Source of the DNA: a virus
Direction: 5' to 3' (one strand)
Virus record (IMG/VR): IMGVR_UViG_3300010389_000004
Span: 30,082 to 94,081 of that record
Length of the DNA stretch: 64,000 bases
Shown here: one piece after another, positions 60,294 through 64,000 of the stretch
How positions within the stretch are numbered: position 1 is the first letter of the stretch
Layout of the letters: every line of letters begins with the position of its first letter
Notes under the pieces: model-generated
Database searches by the model: none
Told to the model about the DNA's origin: nothing
What the model saw: only the letters and a program-made list of their open reading frames with translations
Translations under genes and position numbers: made by a program

Positions 60294-60722
60294 CTACCTC
60301 ATGGTGCGCAGAGGTAATGACGACAAGAAACGTCGGTCATCCGACCGAAGGCACTCCTTGACAACAACTTTCGCAAGCAAGGCCCAGTCAACCCGCGAGT
60401 CTTGCGCAGCCAACAGCACGGCCTTCCGAAGTGCGTGCTCAGCGTCCAGAAACCCCGCGAGTCTTGCCATGCGGTGGTAAATGACCGAGCAAAACCACGC
60501 CCCACTGTTTGCCTCACGCAGAGACCCGCTCAATTCCTGGTCCTCGTACATGAGCTGCACCATCGCACGGATTCCGGCAGCCAGGGTGATGATGATGCTT
60601 GACTCTTCCAGCGCGGAGCCTCGCACCATGTAGCGTGTGCGGGTCCGTTGAGGACCCTCATCAAAAAACCCAGCGAACAGGCCGCTGAGTTTCTCGGTAC
60701 GTTCTTCGATGGGGGTTTTCAT
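60294..60722 (-). CDS. Unrecognised helical protein, 142 aa
   Basis: Almost all helical, Ala/Leu/Arg-rich, single domain with one Cys near the middle and one near the end. ATGA overlap with the upstream gene. Not recognised. Confidence 0.7.
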   Translation of the reverse strand: MKTPIEERTEKLSGLFAGFFDEGPQRTRTRYMVRGSALEESSIIITLAAGIRAMVQLMYEDQELSGSLREANSGAWFCSVIYHRMARLAGFLDAEHALRKAVLLAAQDSRVDWALLAKVVVKECLRSDDRRFLSSLPLRTMR

Positions 60723-61264
60723 AGGACGTTGATAACTCCCGTGTTGTGGTTCTCATGCATGTACTCGACCAGGACGTGATACGCCAAGTCATTATCACTG
60801 AGGTGGCCGTCGGGGTCATGAGAACGACCGCCGTCCTCAAACAACTCGTCCCACGTCTTCTTATCCACCTTTTCGAATCGGTAGCGCCCTCGGACTCGGC
60901 GCGGCTGGTGCGATTCCGCTTTCTCGTCACCGTCCTCTTTACCACCTACAGGCAGTCGCTCAACATCCGAGCAATTCCAGTAGATAACCCGCTCACCCTC
61001 GCTGACGGCGTGTGTCAGGTCGTCGTACAGCTCCTCACGGGCGTCGTCATCTTCGGGGTATTCCTCAGCGACGTACTCAAGCAGGTAAAGCCCGAAGCAA
61101 GGGGTAAATGAACACAGGTGAACCGCTTCTGTAGCGTCGTACCAGTACACCGAGTAGATCTTCCCTCCGGCTTTCTTCTTGAGGTCTTCGCACCACCCGT
61201 CTTCTTCAAAGACGGCCAGCCAGATGTCCGGTGGACAAGGCTTCTCGTTTTCTTCGGTTTCCAT
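60719..61264 (-). CDS. Unrecognised acidic protein, 181 aa
   Basis: ATG at 61264 with GGAGAG upstream. Rich in Glu/Asp/Tyr, four Cys in the first 70 residues, an acidic linker, and a C-terminal His-containing helix. Not recognised; one of the acidic cluster. Confidence 0.7.
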   Translation of the reverse strand: METEENEKPCPPDIWLAVFEEDGWCEDLKKKAGGKIYSVYWYDATEAVHLCSFTPCFGLYLLEYVAEEYPEDDDAREELYDDLTHAVSEGERVIYWNCSDVERLPVGGKEDGDEKAESHQPRRVRGRYRFEKVDKKTWDELFEDGGRSHDPDGHLSDNDLAYHVLVEYMHENHNTGVINVL

Positions 61265-61275
61265 GTTCTCTCCAA

Positions 61276-61527
61276 TTAGTACAACCACTCGTCAACGTAC
61301 TCATCTTCGTCAAGCTCTACGCTAGTGGGTTCGCCTTGCTCCTCCAAGGCTCTGTACTCACCGAGAAGCTTTGCCCATTTCTGGAAAAGTGAGCGCACCT
61401 TGACGGTGATTTCCTCCTCAACCCGTGTGTACAGGCGGTGCCCGTCAAGGAAGCTGATTTTTCCGTCCTCATCTTCCAGAACTGTCCCGCAACACGAAAT
61501 CGGGAACCAATACTCCACGTTCGACAT
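61276..61527 (-). CDS. Unrecognised acidic protein, 83 aa
   Basis: A small beta start (WFPISCCGTVLEDEDGKISF), one helix, and a Glu/Asp end (VELDEDEYVDEWLY). The acidic surface would suit a DNA-mimic anti-restriction protein, but nothing specific supports that. Confidence 0.68.
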   Translation of the reverse strand: MSNVEYWFPISCCGTVLEDEDGKISFLDGHRLYTRVEEEITVKVRSLFQKWAKLLGEYRALEEQGEPTSVELDEDEYVDEWLY

Positions 61528-61544
61528 TCAAGCTCACCTTTCGC

Positions 61545-61850
61545 TTAGTAACCATCGGGGTCTTCATACCCCTCGCCTCTTTCCAGCACCGTTGAGCTGA
61601 CGAGCACTCTTTGAAGCTCATCCCAGCCTGTGTAGCCATCTCCGAAAGCATCTCCGACGTGGAGATACTCATACTCATCGGTATGTTCCTCCCACCAGTC
61701 GAGCGGGACGTACCCACTGCGGATTTCAAAATCAAAACGAGGGTCATCACTCGGGTACCAATACCGGTAGCCTGCCCCGCTGTCGGAACTCGTGACGCCT
61801 GACAAAACTCCGTCGGCGTACACCATGAAGTAGACCAAAATAGTTTTCAT
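61545..61850 (-). CDS. Unrecognised acidic protein, 101 aa
   Basis: ATG at 61850 with AGGAGAG upstream. Tyr/Trp/Asp-rich, beta-like (YRYWYPSDDPRFDFEIRSGY) with an acidic middle. Not recognised. Confidence 0.7.
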   Translation of the reverse strand: MKTILVYFMVYADGVLSGVTSSDSGAGYRYWYPSDDPRFDFEIRSGYVPLDWWEEHTDEYEYLHVGDAFGDGYTGWDELQRVLVSSTVLERGEGYEDPDGY

Positions 61851-61919
61851 CGTTGCTCTCCTGCTCATCCAAAAACGCCCTCATATCTGGACACTCCCCA
61901 TTGAGTGTACTGGCGACGG

Positions 61920-62201
61920 TTATTGAAGCTGGTCTCGACCGACCTCAGTCAAGTAAACAGATGTGTCAGCGAAGCGTCCAACCATCCCCGCCCTCTCAAG
62001 GGTGAGATATTCAGCCGGAGTAATGTTGACTCCGACCAGCTTGCCTTTCGTGGCGCGGTGCTGGCGGGACACCGACCCTGCCAAATGATTGTCAGACCCT
62101 GCCCGCGTGATGAAGGCGCGAACACCGCCCTCAGCCACGGTGCGGAGAAAACGGGTGCGCTTGACTTTTGCCTTCGCGCTCAAAATGGTTTTTGCTTTCA
62201 T
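61920..62201 (-). CDS. Small basic protein, 93 aa
   Basis: GAGGAAC upstream of the ATG. Very basic first half (KAKVKRTRFLRTV) and a C-terminal part (TPAEYLTLERAGMVGRFADT) like a small winged helix. Nucleic-acid binding is likely. First gene after the 383-base non-coding stretch. Confidence 0.68.
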   Translation of the reverse strand: MKAKTILSAKAKVKRTRFLRTVAEGGVRAFITRAGSDNHLAGSVSRQHRATKGKLVGVNITPAEYLTLERAGMVGRFADTSVYLTEVGRDQLQ

Positions 62202-62431
62202 GACAGTTCCTCACGAAAATCCCCATTCAGCTTACAGACTCCGTGTCCGTAATTACCAGACTGCGCCAACGTGGAGGCATGGGTTATGCAGTCCATAGGC
62301 CGGTATCAAAACCTGATACCAGCCAAGCCTTATTGCAAGGCGAAGAAACCCGTCACGCGCCCAATTAGGAAAATCGGGATCGTGCGGGAGAACGCAGGCA
62401 GAGTAAAAACTAGCCTGCACTTGAAATTGTG

Positions 62432-62470
62432 AAAACTGGCGGCGGAAAAGGCAAAACTGGCGGCGGAAAA
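62432..62470. repeat. 18-base direct repeat, period 21
   Basis: AAAACTGGCGGCGGAAAA occurs twice with three bases between. Period 21 is two helical turns, so two protein copies could bind the same DNA face (iteron-like). Confidence 0.75.
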
Positions 62471-62521
62471 TTGCTGCAAAAGCAGCATGTCTGCTTCAAG
62501 AGCGGCTTACTTTAGAGACTC

Positions 62522-62577
62522 GTCTCTCTTATGACCCATCTCACACTTGAGACAAGGGGGTGGGTCATAAGAGAGAC
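62522..62577 (-). other. 17-bp perfect inverted repeat
   Basis: Arms GTCTCTCTTATGACCCA and exact complement around a 22-base loop. As RNA it forms a long hairpin just after the 16-codon gene; without a T-tract it may be a terminator aided by another factor, or a protein site. Confidence 0.65.
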
Positions 62578-62584
62578 ACCCAGG

Positions 62585-62635
62585 CTACTTCCCACGGCGC
62601 ATAATCGCGCCAACCGCCTTCTGCACCTTGTTCAT
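62585..62635 (-). CDS. 16-residue basic peptide
   Basis: ATG at 62635 overlaps the upstream stop as TAATG and has GGAGG 8 bases upstream; 16 codons to a TAG at 62585. The sequence MNKVQKAVGAIMRRGK is short, cationic and amphipathic. Coupling and ribosome site are the only support. Confidence 0.45.
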   Translation of the reverse strand: MNKVQKAVGAIMRRGK

Positions 62636-63171
62636 TATTGAATCCTCCAGACTCCCTCGCCCCGTATCAGTAGCTCACGGCGTAGCTTGCTGACGTGACG
62701 CTTGGCTTTTCGCGCTGATACTCTCACAAGGGATACGCCCCCTTGCCCTTGTCTTTCCGCTGCGTTGCATAGCTCGCAAGTATTCGCGTAGCCTGCTACT
62801 TCTGCCAGCCACGCTAGCGCCTTTTTACGGCGTTTTCTAGACGCGCTTCCTTCACTGGCGGGAAGGATCGTAACGGAAAAGGTATTTTCGTGAGAATCGC
62901 CCTCAAACCACAGCAGCGACTCGTATCGAAAGTGAACCATGTCCTTACTTGAGACAAGCGGAAAGCTAGTGTCCTCTTTCCCTTCCCAACGCACCGCCGT
63001 TTTTATACCTGTCTGGATTCTGCGCATACGATCGGCGCTCCAGCGGTACACGGGGCGGTTTATAAGTGCAGTAGTTTCCACTTGTACTACTCTCTGCAAG
63101 CGCGCTTTTCTACGCTTTGCGCTTGCACCTTTCCCGCGCGACTTGACAAAGTATCGGCCTTGAGCTTTCAC
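62635..63171 (-). CDS. Basic protein, 178 aa, GTG start
   Basis: GTG at 63171 with AAGGTG upstream. Highly basic, with Arg/Lys runs at both ends and at about 112-118 (SRKRRKK), and a Cys pair CELC near 132 that could bind a metal. Likely a nucleic-acid-binding protein made early. Its gene follows a 40-bp palindrome. Confidence 0.7.
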   Translation of the reverse strand: MKAQGRYFVKSRGKGASAKRRKARLQRVVQVETTALINRPVYRWSADRMRRIQTGIKTAVRWEGKEDTSFPLVSSKDMVHFRYESLLWFEGDSHENTFSVTILPASEGSASRKRRKKALAWLAEVAGYANTCELCNAAERQGQGGVSLVRVSARKAKRHVSKLRRELLIRGEGVWRIQ

Positions 63172-63192
63172 GGTTGCACCTTTCTTGTTTCA

Positions 63193-63232
63193 GGATTATG
63201 AGGCGAGTCTTATAAGACTCGCCTCATAATCC
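63193..63232. repeat. 40-bp perfect palindrome
   Basis: Two 20-base arms meet with no spacer (centre at 63212/63213). In RNA the minimal loop is TTATAA-like; no T-tract follows on the minus strand. It lies between the stop of the 165-residue gene and the GTG of the 178-residue gene. Confidence 0.8.
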
Positions 63233-63241
63233 CTGATCACC

Positions 63242-63739
63242 TTATTTCAGCGATTCCAGCTTTTCAGCTTCCAATTGCGCGACGTAGCCAATTGCACGCT
63301 GATGCTTGAGAACTTGGCTCAAAACCTTGCTGCGATTCTCAGGCTTGACCGTACAAGTCAGCAAGTCAGCACCGCGAAGAGACATCATAGCCTGAACGTC
63401 TCCCTTTTCAGACGTTTCTTGGATTCCCAAGACTCGTCCTTTTGCGACGGGATCACTTGAGATAGCCAGCTCAAACAATGACGCATTGTCTTTACCAGCA
63501 TACTCCAGAGTCTTTCTCAGTGCCAGCGAATCCAAGCTGACTTGTTCGCGGCGTTCTCCCTGCTTGCGGGTCAGCTTTGCAGGCAATCGCTTTTCAGCAG
63601 CGAATTGCATGACCCGATCACGCACTTCTTCCTCAGTCAGCAAAGCTGGATCATCATCACCCCAGTCAAAGACTGGCTTCGGGCCTGCTTCCGCAGTGAT
63701 GCTAGCCTTTACCGTGCTAGCTTTGTTCGTAGTAGTCAT
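63242..63739 (-). CDS. Unrecognised early protein, 165 aa
   Basis: ATG at 63739 with GAGGTG 9 bases upstream. Disordered Thr/Ala N-terminus, acidic segment (DWGDDDPALLTEEEVRD), then a helical domain. First substantial gene after the promoter at the right edge, so expressed very early. Not recognised. Confidence 0.7.
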   Translation of the reverse strand: MTTTNKASTVKASITAEAGPKPVFDWGDDDPALLTEEEVRDRVMQFAAEKRLPAKLTRKQGERREQVSLDSLALRKTLEYAGKDNASLFELAISSDPVAKGRVLGIQETSEKGDVQAMMSLRGADLLTCTVKPENRSKVLSQVLKHQRAIGYVAQLEAEKLESLK

Positions 63740-63769
63740 GATATGCACCTCACGTTGCATGATTCAAAG

Positions 63770-63796
63770 CTGATCACAATCCCATATCGTGATCAG
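63770..63796. promoter_or_regulatory. Operator-like inverted repeat in the first leader
   Basis: 8-bp arms CTGATCAC/GTGATCAG with an 11-base spacer (centre-to-centre about two helical turns), about 30-57 bases before the first ATG. A second hairpin GCACTC/GAGTGC lies at 63805-63820. Could bind a dimeric regulator or fold in the mRNA leader. Confidence 0.45.
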
Positions 63797-63970
63797 AGAT
63801 TAGAGCACTCCTCAGAGTGCGCGAATCTGCGATCACTTGCGAGACAAGTATGCGGCTCTCTTCTCAGACGCTAGGGCAATCTCTCAGTTTTGAGCTATTG
63901 CGCACCTATCGAACGTGCGATTTTCTCGCCGAGCCTAGGGAGCGTGCTACCCGCTTCCCTCATCTTCTGT

Positions 63971-63999
63971 AGTATCGTCTATCCCTTTCCCCCAGTCAA
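63971..63999 (-). promoter_or_regulatory. Sigma70-like early promoter
   Basis: On the minus strand TTGACT (63999-63994), 17 bases, then GATACT (63976-63971): 5 of 6 and 4 of 6 matches to consensus with ideal spacing. The predicted start near 63964 leaves a leader of about 225 bases before the ATG at 63739. Confidence 0.6.
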
Positions 64000-64000
64000 T

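Larger units (their letters stand above)
62202..62584. other. Non-coding stretch with repeats, possible origin or control region
   Basis: No convincing gene. It contains, left to right: inverted repeat 62302-62320 (7 bp), small hairpin 62327-62341, an 18-base direct repeat (62432-62449 and 62453-62470), hairpin 62472-62487 (6 bp) and a 17-bp inverted repeat 62522-62577. Clustering of direct and inverted repeats beside early genes is typical of a replication origin or operator region, but no defined motif is recognised. Confidence 0.45.

Noticed and set aside
1-64000. Stop-codon reassignment, as in some large phages
   Set aside because: TAA, TAG and TGA all end clear genes at expected positions and none interrupts a conserved domain.
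1-64000. tRNA genes
   Set aside because: I found no stretch with an acceptor stem and a T-arm in the right spacing in the non-coding gaps; a covariance search would be decisive.

Overview
The window is a contiguous piece of a large tailed double-stranded DNA phage, most likely a siphovirus. Every convincing gene lies on the minus strand, so transcription runs from high to low coordinates. Genes are tightly packed, often with ATGA, GTGA or TAATG overlaps. TAA, TAG and TGA all serve as stops, so the standard bacterial code applies. I see no tRNA, rRNA, CRISPR array or insertion sequence. A TGC lipobox protein suggests a Gram-negative-type envelope. The octamer GCGATCGC occurs at least nine times; it is a cyanobacterial hallmark (HIP1), so a cyanobacterial host is possible but unproven.

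From 64,000 down to about 30,450 is the early/middle region. It begins with a sigma70-like promoter at the right edge. It then has many small unrecognised proteins (53-63 kb), a GHKL-ATPase-like protein (54-56 kb), and a replication block (43-51 kb). The replication block holds a family A DNA polymerase with an N-terminal uracil-DNA-glycosylase-like domain. The polymerase gene is bracketed by a gp32-like single-stranded DNA-binding candidate and a 478-residue protein, and both of these carry near-identical Gln/Pro/Phe-rich repeats. Further left are a nucleoside-kinase-like ATPase, a GroES-like co-chaperonin, a MazG-type pyrophosphohydrolase, an HTH protein, an MT-A70-type adenine methyltransferase, and a string of tiny overlapping genes. 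One of those tiny genes is frameshifted by a 7-bp tandem duplication.

At 29.9-30.45 kb a terminator is followed by a non-coding stretch with six back-to-back hairpins, then by a candidate promoter and the large terminase gene. This is the boundary to the late region and the best candidate in the window for an undescribed element.

From 29.9 kb to 1 is the virion block: terminase, small virion-like and fiber-like proteins, portal, a 772-residue repeat protein, holin and lipoprotein, minor head protein, scaffold, major capsid protein and HK97-gp10-like neck protein. An HNH endonuclease and two recently duplicated coiled-coil/membrane proteins follow. Then come the head-tail adaptor, head-closure and tail-terminator candidates, the major tail protein, two tail assembly chaperone frames joined by a GGGAAAA -1 frameshift site, and a tape measure protein of more than 1867 residues that runs off the left edge. 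No tail sheath gene is seen, which favours a non-contractile tail. Several perfect hairpins with T-tracts divide the late block into transcription units.
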